A DNA stretch of 64,000 nucleotides, from contig JAECUM010006834.1 of the NCBI GenBank assembly GCA_016617855.1, positions 1 to 64,000 on the forward strand, in the 5' to 3' direction. This DNA is from Megalonaias nervosa. Taxonomy: Eukaryota; Mollusca; Bivalvia; Unionida; Unionidae. Position 1 is the first letter of the stretch. Each line of letters begins with the position of its first letter. Below the pieces are notes generated by a model. That model did not search any database, was not told the DNA's origin, and saw only the letters and a list, made by a program, of their open reading frames with translations. The position numbers and the translations under genes were made by a program. Shown piece by piece: positions 17,060 to 26,800 of the stretch.

Positions 17060-18602
17060 TTAAACTTGGACTGTCATTTTACCTCCAACGGAATCTATCG
17101 TAACAAATCTGTCGCTGATCACTAACGCGTACACGTATAACTGCGCTACTGGAACTGCTCCTAATGTCCAGGTAATTTCAATATCAGCTGTCGAGTCAAC
17201 TGCTCGCTCGCTATGTTTACTAACATCAAAATAAAATATTGGATAAAGTGTACGAAATTCCTCTACTGATATTTGAGATCCATCTTCAACATCTTGATAT
17301 TTTTGTACTGCGTCGAGTAAATACATGTACGGTCGAGTAATATTTTTATTAGCGTCATCTGTAAAATTGCATTCTATCGCTCGTTCTGGATACTGCTTCG
17401 AATTTAGTCTAGCATATATTCGTCTAATATTAGCGTTATCAAATATCGCATTATTTTGTTCTTGGCTACCACGTTGCGCTTGCTGTTGAAATACGACAAA
17501 CAATTGTCTCGGCAGTTGTTCGCTTGATGTTGTTGTAACTCGCCATGTGTAGTCGGTAGTATTTGGAACTGCTGTTTGATATATTTTATGCTGCTGAAAA
17601 TAAATTTTGTTTGTGCGATTTTCAAGCATATTATTTAATTCTGACATTTTAGTGATCGACGGCGTTATTCGTGGCATCCACAACGCAAGTTTGTTTATGA
17701 TAAATTGTACATCAACTCCGCCATATCGAAATAAGCAGTCGTTTTGTTCTGCCCGATCTAAAATAAGTGTATGTTTAACTCCACGAAATACTTTATCATA
17801 ATCGCGACAAAATCCAAATATTGTACTCAACGGAAGCATCATTGTAATTTGACGTGATCCTTCTGCAAGTGCCTTTCTCTTAGCAAAACCTTCATTGTAA
17901 CGTGCACTTTTAAAACCTGTTATATTAGCGTTAACTAAAGCTAACATTGCAGTACCGTCTGCATCTACTGCTGGTGTGGTTATACCAAGATTATTACAAG
18001 CTGCAGTAAGTGAGACTCTTGTGGCGTCTGCGTTAGCGGCTGCAGCTGGTGCGGCTATACCGAGTGCAGTAGCATAAGCAATAAGAAAATCTCTTACATT
18101 TGCAGCACTTGCAGCAGCATTAGCTCCAGCTGCAACTGCCACCCTTGGAATAAATTCTCTAGATGCCGCATTTCCAATTCCAGTATCTTTAAACCACATC
18201 ATGTTCGTTGCAGTTGATCTGGAGTAATCGTCGGAAAATGAAATAATATTTAAGATTGTACTCGCAACTTGTAAGTGACTCGAAATATCTTTCTACAGTT
18301 TGATTGGCGAGTTGATATCTAGCACTTTTGAATAAACACCAGCCGTTATTTATAAGAGCTACTTCTGTTCCAGCTGCAATTGCAACAGGTGGATTGGCTA
18401 CTGTCATAATCTGACCGCGAACTTCTAGCATTGCCTTATGTGGCAATAGAAATACATCTTCATCTCGAGTATTAAATGTTCTAATACCAGTTTTATTTGG
18501 TTCATTAGAATTTTCATCGAGATACTCAACATACTCAAATTCTGTTACAGTGTCATCGGTGTCATAAGTTTCTGCTAAATCGAGATAATTTTTAACAGAC
18601 AT
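17060..18602 (-). CDS. Major capsid protein (double jelly roll), frame-broken
   Basis: The N-terminal frame (18602 to 18189, ATG) covers about 115 recognisable residues with YDTDDTVTEFEYVEYLDE and WCLFKSARYQL. The main frame runs to 17060 and contains SDDYSRSTATNMMWFKDTG, RYNEGFAKRKAL, LPLSTIFGFCRDYDKV, RAEQNDCLFRYG and a C-terminal FYFDVSKHSER..DIEITW stretch typical of Polinton capsid proteins. The frames are joined by a +1 shift within about 18255-18297. The ATG at 18202 is internal and not the start. Joined length is about 510 residues, close to the family norm. An Ala-rich stretch at about residues 20-95 of the second frame looks like an inserted surface loop. Confidence 0.88.
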
Positions 18603-18628
18603 TTTTATTTATTAGATTATATAAAATT

Positions 18629-18985
18629 TTATTGCGGCGCCGTTACTTTAGATATTAATTTTTGTATAATCTGCTCGCCTTTCGGTGATAAAAGTTTTTT
18701 CGTTGTTGTTATCATAGCACGTTGCGTTTCTTTTGTTGGAGCGATTTCTGAAATAGCTTGTTTTATATCAGATGTAGACGGTGCGCCTTTTATTTTATCA
18801 GCTATTTTTTGTCCCACCGCAGTCCCAGCGGCAGATGCGGCTCCAGTTGCAAAAGCTTTACCTGCGTCTAGTGCAATTGGTGCAACTTTACGCGCGATTC
18901 CCGGAACATTTTCAATAACTTTAGTAAATATACTTCCAAAAAATCCTCCTACTATTTTTCTTCGATAAATTTTTTTTCTCTGTTT
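18629..18985 (-). CDS. GG-motif minor capsid/core candidate, 118 aa
   Basis: The first ATG is at 18985 (MKQRKKIYRR); the frame opens upstream only through a GTG. A basic head is followed at once by KIVGGFFGSIF, which fits the adenain consensus [MIL]xGG|x with Ile as first residue. An amphipathic, Ala/Gly-rich middle (AFATGAASAAGTAVGQKIAD) and a helical Lys-rich tail complete it. It sits between the penton-like and major capsid genes. I infer a processed internal capsid protein; I do not recognise a named family. Confidence 0.6.
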   Translation of the reverse strand, partial: KQRKKIYRRKIVGGFFGSIFTKVIENVPGIARKVAPIALDAGKAFATGAASAAGTAVGQKIADKIKGAPSTSDIKQAISEIAPTKETQRAMITTTKKLLSPKGEQIIQKLISKVTAPQ

Positions 18986-19042
18986 CATTATATCTGATGC
19001 TGTATAATTTTTATTGTCAATCACGAAGTCGCAATAACTTTG

Positions 19043-19784
19043 TTATTGTACGCGTAAGTGTAAATAATATGTAACAATTTCGTTGTTCAGATCTAATTGC
19101 CTACCAGATTGATCTGTTAATTGCATTGTTATACTTGATATTTGATTTTCAACGTTTAACGGATAATAGATAATATGACGCGGAGTGATTTGCATGAGAG
19201 AACCTGGCTGAACTTCTGGTGAGAAACTGTAAATCGTTTGTCCTTTACTGCCCTGGGCTGAGTAAGATCCAGAAGCAATAGAGCAATTTACTAATATTGT
19301 ATTTACGTCAGTTATATTTACCGGCAGTTCACCGTCATATGTAATAGCTTCATTAGGATCTAAATAATACTCTCTATGTTCAAATCCTATCAGTGGTGCG
19401 ACACTTCTCGGTGATATAAAACTAACTGACATATTTTTTATTGTCATTCTAGCTCGTAACGTGTTATAATTCGCTGCTAACTCGAAATTATCAGGTTTCA
19501 TCTTCTCTTTTTGCATAAGCTCTTTTATCACTCTGTTTAGATCAATAATAAGCTCCTTGTGGAATTTTAAATGTTTTCCATTGCGTGTCTCTTATTGAAA
19601 TAATTGCAATCTCATCATTGACACCAGTTTTTACGTTAGCCATAGCATTCCAACAAGTACAAGAAATTAATCCAATTTCATACTGTTTCTCAGTATCAAG
19701 TTGTATTGGAGGAATATAATTTACTGAAAAATTTGCGCTATCTTTTGCGGTTGTACTAGAGTCTAGCAATAATGTTGTTGACAT
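19043..19784 (-). CDS. Penton-like minor capsid protein, frame-broken
   Basis: The N-terminal frame (19784 to 19542, ATG) has ANFSVNYIPPIQLD, YEIGLISCTCWNAM and WKTFKIPQGAYY, as in Polinton minor capsid (PY/penton) proteins. It stops at TGA, and the continuation with LNRVIKEL, NTLRARMTIKN and ILVNCSIASGSY runs in the frame one base ahead to 19043. The break is inside a TATTATTGAT stretch (about 19541-19550). Joined length is about 245 residues, normal for the single jelly-roll penton. The GTG opening of the second frame is not a start. It forms the five-fold vertex with the major capsid protein two genes away. Confidence 0.82.
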
Positions 19785-19802
19785 CGTTATTTATTATATT
19801 TT

Positions 19803-20907
19803 TTATAAAATTAAATCGCGGTGTAAAGTTTCATACTCGTCAGATGTTAATAAATTTTCCGATCTTAGATGATCAAGTATATCAATAATTTCATTATCAA
19901 TTTCAACACTAATATTACCAGCTTCTTTTGATGATATTAATAGCATCAATCTACCTATCACTTCAACATTTGATGTAAATATTTTTACACCAGTTCCAGT
20001 TTTTGATAATACAGATTTTTTTATAGTTTTTAACTCGATTATCATCGATTGATTTAAATTTCCTATAAAAATTCCACCCTTTTCCATATTCTTTTCCTCT
20101 ATAATCTGCCGCTGCTATGTGAAAGGTATGAGCGATAACACCTTTCCTGATTATATTAGAGAGCGTATACATATCGTCTCGTGTTATGGTTTCATCTAAT
20201 TCTTTGTTAGCATTATTACTGTCTATTATTATTTTATTTAATATAACATTAAGTTCGTCTTATTTTTCTTTTGACCAATTTCTTATATTATCAATATCTT
20301 TTATATTATTATCTTTTAAAAAATCATTATATTCCTCATCTGTTATTTTATTATTTGCTTGTTTTCTAATAAATTGTCTTTGCTCTCCAACTTCCATAAA
20401 CTTTACTGTTAACTCGCCAACTCTTTCTTGCTCTTTTTCAATATCCTCTATTTTTTCTGATATTTTTCCTAATATAGTACTAATTTCATGTGAAGTTAAT
20501 TCTGCTAATCTTTGTTCAATTAAAAGTGGATTATTTAATAGCCGTCTTAGTTCAGCTTGTCTAGCAGCAGGATCATCAATATGTTTTACAAGTTCTCTAG
20601 CTAACTTTAACTTTTCTTCATCAGATCTTCTAATAATTTTTGCAGCAGCTGCTTCTTGTTGTTCCTTAACAAGCCCGACTAAACCTTTTTCTTGTAGTTG
20701 TTTAAGTTCTTCTTCTGATAGTGGATTAGTTTCAGGTTGTTTCCCAAGAAGTGCTTCAGTAACTGGTTTGAGAATCGTAGCTGTTGTTTCTGCAGCAGTT
20801 ACTTGACCACGTCGTGCCTGTTGTACCCTTTGCTTAAAAGCTGCTTGAGATTGAGCAAGTTTTTTTAAATCTTCTATATGTTTTCTATATTTTGCTCGTT
20901 TGTCCAT
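19803..20907 (-). CDS. Coiled-coil Polinton protein, split by TAA and a frameshift
   Basis: The first frame (20907 to 20260, ATG) is 215 residues of charged helix: long Lys/Glu/Gln-rich coiled coil with LARELVKHIDDPAARQAELR and KISEKIEDIEKEQERVGEL. After TAA at 20260-20262 the same frame stays open to 19963 (MYTLSNIIRKGVIAHTF). A +1 shift near 20075-20090 then leads into the frame ending at 19803 (GGIFIGNLNQSMIIEL and GRLMLLISSKEAGNI). One ancestral gene of about 365 residues is the simplest reading. Position just after the ATPase is usual for the Polinton gene often called PW. The function is unknown; scaffold or tape-like assembly is speculation. Confidence 0.6.
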
Positions 20908-20943
20908 AATTATTATATATAAATTTTATAAAATTAAAACACC

Positions 20944-21615
20944 TTACTGCAAGTAAGTGTCAATACAACATCGAAACATTTTAGTTGGATCATGTGTAAG
21001 TTTATCAAATAAGAAGAAGTTATATTTATCTTTTGTAGCTTTATGATAAAGTTCGATAAATTTATCTTTTGTTACGTCACCGCATTGTTCGTTCGCAATA
21101 TTTCTGACGTCAACATTGTCCAATCCCGGAAATAATATAAAACAACCGGTATTTCGCCGAATAAATCTGTCAACATTATAAAAACCTTGAGCTAAATAAA
21201 TAGAATTACACTTTTTATTTCGTGATAGTGAAAAATATGATCTTATTTTATTCATCTCCGTATTATTTAGCGGAATATCGTCAAAAACTACTATCTTATG
21301 TTCAGATGCATCAAGTTGATTAACTGGAATAAGATCTTCTGGCTGTCTGATTATAAAAAAATCTTCACCAGCCTCAAGATCATCACGAAGTTTGTCATTA
21401 TATTCGCTTAGTAGCTCGTACTTATCTTGCTGTGGATTAATTGTATAAATATAAACTCGATCGTAATTAAAATTATCTCCAAGAAGCAAGTTCATTAGCA
21501 AATTTGTTTTTCCAGATCCAGTTCGCCCAACAATAAGATAATGACAATCTGGAAGTTCATTGTTATGTTTATGTTTTACCAGCCGCTCGGTATCAAAGTT
21601 TAATATCGACGCCAT
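20944..21615 (-). CDS. FtsK/HerA-type genome-packaging ATPase
   Basis: The protein has 223 residues, starting at an ATG. It pumps the element's DNA into the capsid by ATP hydrolysis. Walker A GRTGSGKT is at about 30-37 and Walker B KIVVFDDI at about 107-114. A third conserved stretch, IYLAQGFYNVDRFIRRN, lies at about 139-155 with the Gln expected of A32-like enzymes. Length fits the A32/Polinton ATPase family and no break is seen. It is the first minus-strand gene of the capsid block and is divergent from the fibre gene with 34 bp between them. Confidence 0.93.
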   Translation of the reverse strand: MASILNFDTERLVKHKHNNELPDCHYLIVGRTGSGKTNLLMNLLLGDNFNYDRVYIYTINPQQDKYELLSEYNDKLRDDLEAGEDFFIIRQPEDLIPVNQLDASEHKIVVFDDIPLNNTEMNKIRSYFSLSRNKKCNSIYLAQGFYNVDRFIRRNTGCFILFPGLDNVDVRNIANEQCGDVTKDKFIELYHKATKDKYNFFLFDKLTHDPTKMFRCCIDTYLQ

Positions 21616-21649
21616 CGTTGTTATATAATTTTATGTAAGACAATAAATA
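21616..21649. promoter_or_regulatory. 34-bp divergent spacer, ATPase/fibre
   Basis: Start codons of the ATPase (minus) and fibre-like gene (plus) are separated by 34 bp containing TTATATAATTTTATG, A/T-box-like on both strands. Any promoters must overlap each other or the coding ends. This was inferred from spacing. Confidence 0.3.
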
Positions 21650-22768
21650 ATGAGTTACTATACAAAATTTGGAACATTAACAGGAGATTTATTGACTGAA
21701 GGTTATCAAGGTGACTTATCTAAGTACGCAACTCTTGATCAGCTAAGAAATGAAATTGATAATTTATTAAATCTCACAAGTGTAGATCAAAATGAAGTTG
21801 TTATTTTCCAGGATAAACAAGGACGATTAAAGACGAGTAATGTACAACTGTCAAATGTACTTGTACGAATTCCCACCGCGGTTGTTAATAATATTGTTAC
21901 TTTTACAAATCAAGGTAAGATACAAGATTCCGGTAACTCGATTAACGATTATGTCAAAAAAGCTGGTGATTCATTTACGGGTAGCATTATTATGAATCAA
22001 AATAAAATTATAGACCTTGGAAACCCAGCCTCAGATACAGACGCCGCAACAAAAAAATATGTCGATGATCAAGAATCTAAGTACGTATTGGCCAACGGTG
22101 GCATAATGCGTGCATTTCTCAACATGAACAATAACGGCATTAATAATCTTAGAACACCGGAATATGATTTTGATGCTGTAACAAAAAAGTATGTTGATGA
22201 TAAGGAAATTCCTATTTCAACTTCGTTAAAAACAATCGGTGATGAAATGACTACACTTAGTGTTACTTTTTCTAGACATGTGGAAACGTTCTTAAATTTT
22301 CGTAGAAACATAAACAAACCCTTTAAAGAATTTTTTGGGGAACAACCAACCGTTGAAATAAAACTAGCCGACATTAACACGAAACTCAACGACATTGTCA
22401 GTGGAATACCTACTATTGTTCAAAAATCTAATCTGATTAAAATTCCACACAGACAAATTAAAAATATCGTGTACACAGTAGCATCAGGATTAACAACATG
22501 GTCACAGCAAAATAACACTATCAAATATACCGCAGAAGTTACTGGTGTTTATAGACTGTCTATCTTTAGCTCTGCAAAGTTTAAAATTTATACTACAACA
22601 TTTCCGTGGCGTCATTCAACCGATGCTTTCTCTGGAGTTGTATCTATAGTGTTAAATAAAGATGCTGAAGAAATATTTTTACTGGAAGCAGATGATCAAA
22701 CAATAACCGCAACGTCTTACTGGTGGTGTTTGGAATTTGTAGCTGAAACACCGCAATTAGTCACTTAA
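21650..22768 (+). CDS. Phage-tail-fibre-like protein
   Basis: The protein has 372 residues with an ATG start and no break. Residues about 100-180 contain two copies of the repeat KAGDSFTGSIIMNQNKI + LGNP..DAATKKYVDD (second copy ANGGIMRAFLNMNNNGI..DFDAVTKKYVDD), a hallmark of bacteriophage tail-fibre shafts. The N-terminal 90 residues include a helical segment and a beta-rich linker. The C-terminal 110 are predicted beta-rich (TVASGLTTWSQQNNTI, VYRLSIFSSAKFKIY, EEIFLLEADDQTI), like a C1q/TNF-type or phage knob. It is probably a capsid spike or attachment fibre at the penton. It is on the opposite strand from the capsid genes. Confidence 0.8.
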   Translation: MSYYTKFGTLTGDLLTEGYQGDLSKYATLDQLRNEIDNLLNLTSVDQNEVVIFQDKQGRLKTSNVQLSNVLVRIPTAVVNNIVTFTNQGKIQDSGNSINDYVKKAGDSFTGSIIMNQNKIIDLGNPASDTDAATKKYVDDQESKYVLANGGIMRAFLNMNNNGINNLRTPEYDFDAVTKKYVDDKEIPISTSLKTIGDEMTTLSVTFSRHVETFLNFRRNINKPFKEFFGEQPTVEIKLADINTKLNDIVSGIPTIVQKSNLIKIPHRQIKNIVYTVASGLTTWSQQNNTIKYTAEVTGVYRLSIFSSAKFKIYTTTFPWRHSTDAFSGVVSIVLNKDAEEIFLLEADDQTITATSYWWCLEFVAETPQLVT

Positions 22769-22809
22769 TCAAACCAAGAACCAGCATTGTTGTAAATTAA
22801 TATTATATA

Positions 22810-23308
22810 ATGAAAAAATATATATTTGATTTCAATCATATTTCAAAAGAAATTCCAAAACAAGATGTGGACGCTCTAATGCAATATTACAAATTTTATC
22901 ATAAAAAAACTTTGGTGCGTGAAAAAATGTTATAAATATTATAACAAAATACTTCGAGTAATATCATATTTACCGCTGTTATTGACCGGATCTGGTATAA
23001 TTTCAAGTGGTGCATCATTAAACCCGTTTTTGCTAATAATATCGGGCATTGGTGTTTCTCTTACAACTGCGTGTAAAAAGATAGAACCTCGACTCGCGAC
23101 TAAAAAAAATAGTTGCCAAACGGCTAGTATCACCTATAAAAAATTACTTGATCAGATACGATCTTACTTGCGGGGTATAAAATATGATATGGACGATTTA
23201 ATACGCGAGTTTCGTACTATTGACAGTATGTTAACAGATATTCTACCAATGAGAGTTAGTAGGTATGAAAAAGATTATAAAAAAAAATATGATAATGATA
23301 GGGTATGA
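22810..23308 (+). CDS. Polinton membrane protein, broken at A7
   Basis: The first frame starts at an ATG at 22810 (KKYIFDFNHISKEI, about 40 codons). The second frame (to 23308) lies one base ahead and holds LRVISYLPLLLTGSGIISSG and LNPFLLIISGIGVSL, two hydrophobic helices forming a hairpin. A charged helix with YKKLLDQIRSYLRG and a Lys-rich tail follows. The GTG at 22919 is not convincing as a start. The A7 run at about 22902-22909 is the likely break (+1). Similar hairpin proteins occur near the inverted repeat in other Polintons, and their function is unknown. Joined length is about 165 residues. Confidence 0.6.
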
Positions 23309-23323
23309 AATATTATCTAAACA

Positions 23324-23860
23324 ATAAAATAATATCACTTACCTGATTCCGCTCGGTGAAGACGTCCTCTTGAACATGCAGCACGCAATGACTATGAGAG
23401 AATTTGACCGCCTTATATATACCTGTTCTGAAACTTAATTATCTAAAAAATCTCATCACCGTTTTGAGACATTTTAAGGTATTAATTTTCCGTTACGTGA
23501 TCTCCGTATGACTAAGGTATTTTACCTATGTTCTAGCAAATTCTAGATAATCACGTGATCTCCGTATGACGTGTTAAGGCATTTACCTAGCTCGGTTGTC
23601 ATAGAGATATTGATTTTTTTATACTGCGCAACGGCTAGGCGTATTGATTAGGCAACATCTGTTACAAAGTCTAGGTATGCAGTTATATATTAGTGTAAAG
23701 TTATAGAATTATATCTGAGCTAAAATCTGCCTTTCAGTTTTGTGTAAATCGTTTGGGGTGGGAGTTTTAGGGTCTCTGAGAAAGTAATTTGTATTTGTTC
23801 TGAGAGTGGGGAGGGTGTGAAAAAGGTCTTAGAGATAGGATCTACCTTATATATTACTAC
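23324..23860 (-). repeat. Polinton right terminal inverted repeat
   Basis: This is the reverse complement of 8202-8738 with scattered differences. Reading inward it carries the same two 18-bp motifs, TATA box and 5' splice site. The inner boundary is set where identity stops after the AT-rich stretch following the donor. Confidence 0.95.
23342..23421 (-). promoter_or_regulatory. Inward TATA promoter, leader and 5' splice site in right TIR
   Basis: On the minus strand TATATATAAG (23412-23421) is followed by an initiator-like TCATTG and a leader of about 45-50 nt ending in ATCAG|GTAAGTGAT. The donor GT is at 23342/23341. Unlike the left copy, this leader has an ATG that stays open through the donor for 11 codons and two bases. 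It could therefore be a coding mini-exon, and it points toward the capsid gene block. Confidence 0.5.
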
Positions 23861-23866
23861 TCCATC
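23861..23866. repeat. Target-site duplication TCCATC, right
   Basis: This is an exact copy of 8196-8201, directly after the right inverted repeat. Confidence 0.8.
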
Positions 23867-23869
23867 TAT

Positions 23870-26800
23870 ACCAGTCTCCTCGTACCATGTGACCATTATA
23901 AGTCAAGTGATTAATGATCATTATGTTATTATATAATCTATAATCAGGGACAAAAAGTTAGCTATCTAATATGTTGTTTACAAATGATTATTACAATCCA
24001 CACTAACGGACAATAAGTAAATGCACAATATCATTGTACATAACAAATCTCAAAATCTGCTAGTCTGCAGGAAGTTAGGTCTAAAATAATAGGCGTAAAA
24101 ACGGGAAAAACAGGAAAACCATTAAAGAGGTAAAATAAGCATAATTTAATCGAAACTAGTTATATGGTCAAGGGCACATAACAAACAAACCCCTCCCAGG
24201 CACAGATATCTTACATCGAGCATGGGAGTGTTAAAGAAAATCAGGAGATAGGCAAAAGACCAAAAACATCAACGGGCACGGAAAGAAAGAAAACAACTGG
24301 AATAAAGAAGAGCAGGAAAAGGACACAACAACAGATAGAAGTACTACAAGAAGTGAGCAGAAAGAGAAGACCACCAGGCAGAAACCTTCTGAAGACTTGA
24401 GGAAACGAAAGTACAACTGAAAAGCAATTGCCACCAACAATTGGTAAAACGTACCCCCACCCTCAAGTCTGAAAAGAATTGTCATCCCTGGGAAAAAAAT
24501 ATAACCCAGACCCATACATCCTCCCCCCACCACCAACACAATTCACACATGCATGTGAGAGAGTGTCCCTGAACGTGTGTCGGAATGTATGTTAAAATAA
24601 CTAAAGAGAAACACAAACAGGGATATCTAGAGCTTGCAAACAATATATAGCACACACACCTACCCCCTCAAAAAAAAAAAGAAACCACACATGTTTACCA
24701 GATAGGGCTTTCATTCTGACCCATGAAAGCTCCTTAGCTTCAGGTGGCTTGCTTGGGCGGCATTGTATTATTAGCGGTTAATCGCACAAATTAAGTGCAC
24801 GTAAACGTGTGCAACTTAACGAGTAGTACATGCCGACAGGCGAAAACAACTAAAATCCAAAGGACTGAATTGCCACTATTCATTACCGTGTAGAGACATA
24901 GGACAAAATGCTGCCCAAGCCAACATGTAGCAAGAGGGCTAAGAAAGAACACACAAATAGAACAAAGGAAAAAGAAAGACCATTTAAATCGATGGCGACA
25001 TGGAAACAGATGTGATATAAATAAAAATATAAACTCTACTTGAAATACTCCAAAAATACAAAACGTGACCAAACTCAGAAAACCGATTCTCTACCAAAAA
25101 GAAAAAGAAAAAGAAACAAAACAAAAGAGATCCACTAAAAATAAATAGGTACCAATAGCCCCAACCCTTGGGAAAAGCCACAAAGTGAGCTATCTAAACA
25201 GAACCCACCTTTCTTTTCACCAGCTACGGGAGCAGAGCTCTCGGGACACCTAAGCCAAACAAATGGCGCTCCAATGAGAAGGTCTCAAAGAGAGCTCTGC
25301 AACTGTGAAATTTACGGAACATGCGACAAATAAACACATACATAAACTTCTTCCTTTATATTTCCCAAAAAAGACAACAACAAACGCGATACTATTTCAA
25401 ATTGCCAACACCTTAGGCAGGAGCAGGGCTCTATGGGAAGGTAAGCTACCTTAAGTGGGCGTTGTAATGAAAAGCTACCAGTGAGGGCTCTGCAACCGAG
25501 TGAAACACAGGAAATAAGATGACACAGAATAACTCGAAAGAATGCCACATAATGCGCTACGGTGTACCACAGTAGGCCAATAAATAATTAAAGACAACGG
25601 AATTAAATACAAACAAAAGTGAAAACGCAACAAAAACTCCACAGAGGAGGTGCGGGGATGGGATCTTGTTTACAGCCAACTTAGGGGCCTGTTCCGCCTG
25701 TGCGCGGGCTAGATCCCTTGATTCTGCACCAAGACCTCAAGAAACTAATTAGATACTAAAACCCCAAAAATTGCCACTTAAATACAAGACCTTCAATAGA
25801 CCAATAAATCCCCAAAAGAAATCCCAACAAACGACAAAAACAAACATTATAATCAAACTTCTGAATAAAAACAAACCCATTAGATAGGTGTCCTTGAAAT
25901 GTCAACTTGGGACCTGAATATTCAGCAAATGTACCAGTCTAAGTAAAATAAATTTTAAAAAATAAAATAAAAGTTATTTCTATTTCCCACTACCCCGGTA
26001 ACACCATATAATAAATAACACCCTGGAATGCCAACTCTAACCATTTCCAATCCTACTTTAACACCAATACGCTAACCATCTCCACCATAACATCTTACCA
26101 CTGCTCAAGATGACAGCTAAGATACATCATATACCACACAATATGCAAAAATGTTAACAACATCTCAAAAAAGCCCCAAAATTAGTAAACTATAATTTGG
26201 TTAAAAAAGCCCAAGACCATCAGACCCCGCTGAACAAGGTGGCAACATCAAAAATATTTAGAGGCATTAAGGACTCCAAACTACCTCTTATAAGGTGGTC
26301 CAAACACCAAAGACCATCAGGACCAGCAGCACAAAGCGGCTAACGAATACCTAACACTAGGAAACATTAAGGACCCATAAATTAACAGCATATAAGGTGG
26401 TCTAACACCCAGGACAATCAGGGCCAGTCACAAAAGATTGCAAACACAGAATATAGCTGTCATCGAAGGCATGCTTCTCTAACCCAACAAAATCCAAAAA
26501 CAGCACAGAGGATATCTTTCAAAATTGAGCAAGAAATTAATTAATTAGACCAAATACCCTGGAGAACTGAGCACCGATCTGTAAACCGGCGCCGATCTGA
26601 CCTGCTTTCCACCGTGCCACCTCCAAATTAAACAGCGTGCGGTGCACGCACTAATCCAAACTTTACTGAAAGTCAGTAATTCAAACCTATCAAGTGAATG
26701 TGTGCTGGGTCAAATCCCACTCATTTACTCTTACTCTGTCCAGAAGATACAGACTTGAAACATGAGTGTGTGATGGGTCTACTCCCACTCATGAGGGCCA

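Larger units (their letters stand above)
8202..23860. mobile_element. Polinton/Maverick, about 15.66 kb
   Basis: The element has about 537-bp terminal inverted repeats that start AGTAGTAATATATAAGG. It has a 6-bp target duplication and the hallmark gene set: protein-primed family B DNA polymerase, retrovirus-like integrase with chromodomain, FtsK/HerA-type packaging ATPase, adenain-like protease, double-jelly-roll major capsid protein and penton-like minor capsid protein. The first base (A8202) has no partner on the right unless T23861 is counted, so that end is uncertain by 1 bp. Most capsid genes and pPolB are on the minus strand; HNH, an unknown, fibre-like and membrane genes are on the plus strand. 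Seven genes carry one lesion each, and pPolB, ATPase, fibre and HNH are open. Confidence 0.97.

Noticed and set aside
17060..18202. Major capsid protein starting at the Met at 18202
   Set aside because: Conserved capsid sequence continues upstream of it in the same frame, and the true N-terminus is in the frame starting at 18602.
18629..19024. 131-aa version of the GG-motif protein
   Set aside because: It would start at GTG; the ATG at 18985 gives a sensible basic N-terminus.
20186..20806. Long plus-strand frame of 206 aa, Ser/Leu-rich
   Set aside because: It is antisense to the coiled-coil gene; its composition is the mirror of Lys/Glu codons.
8202..23860. Integrated adenovirus or virophage instead of a Polinton
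   Set aside because: The protein-primed PolB, retrovirus-like integrase, 6-bp TSD and roughly 0.5-kb TIRs together define a Polinton; the protease and fibre only resemble adenovirus or phage parts.
24231..25181. Hydrophobic minus-strand frames rich in Phe and Leu
   Set aside because: They arise from A-rich plus-strand sequence; they have no homology or start context.
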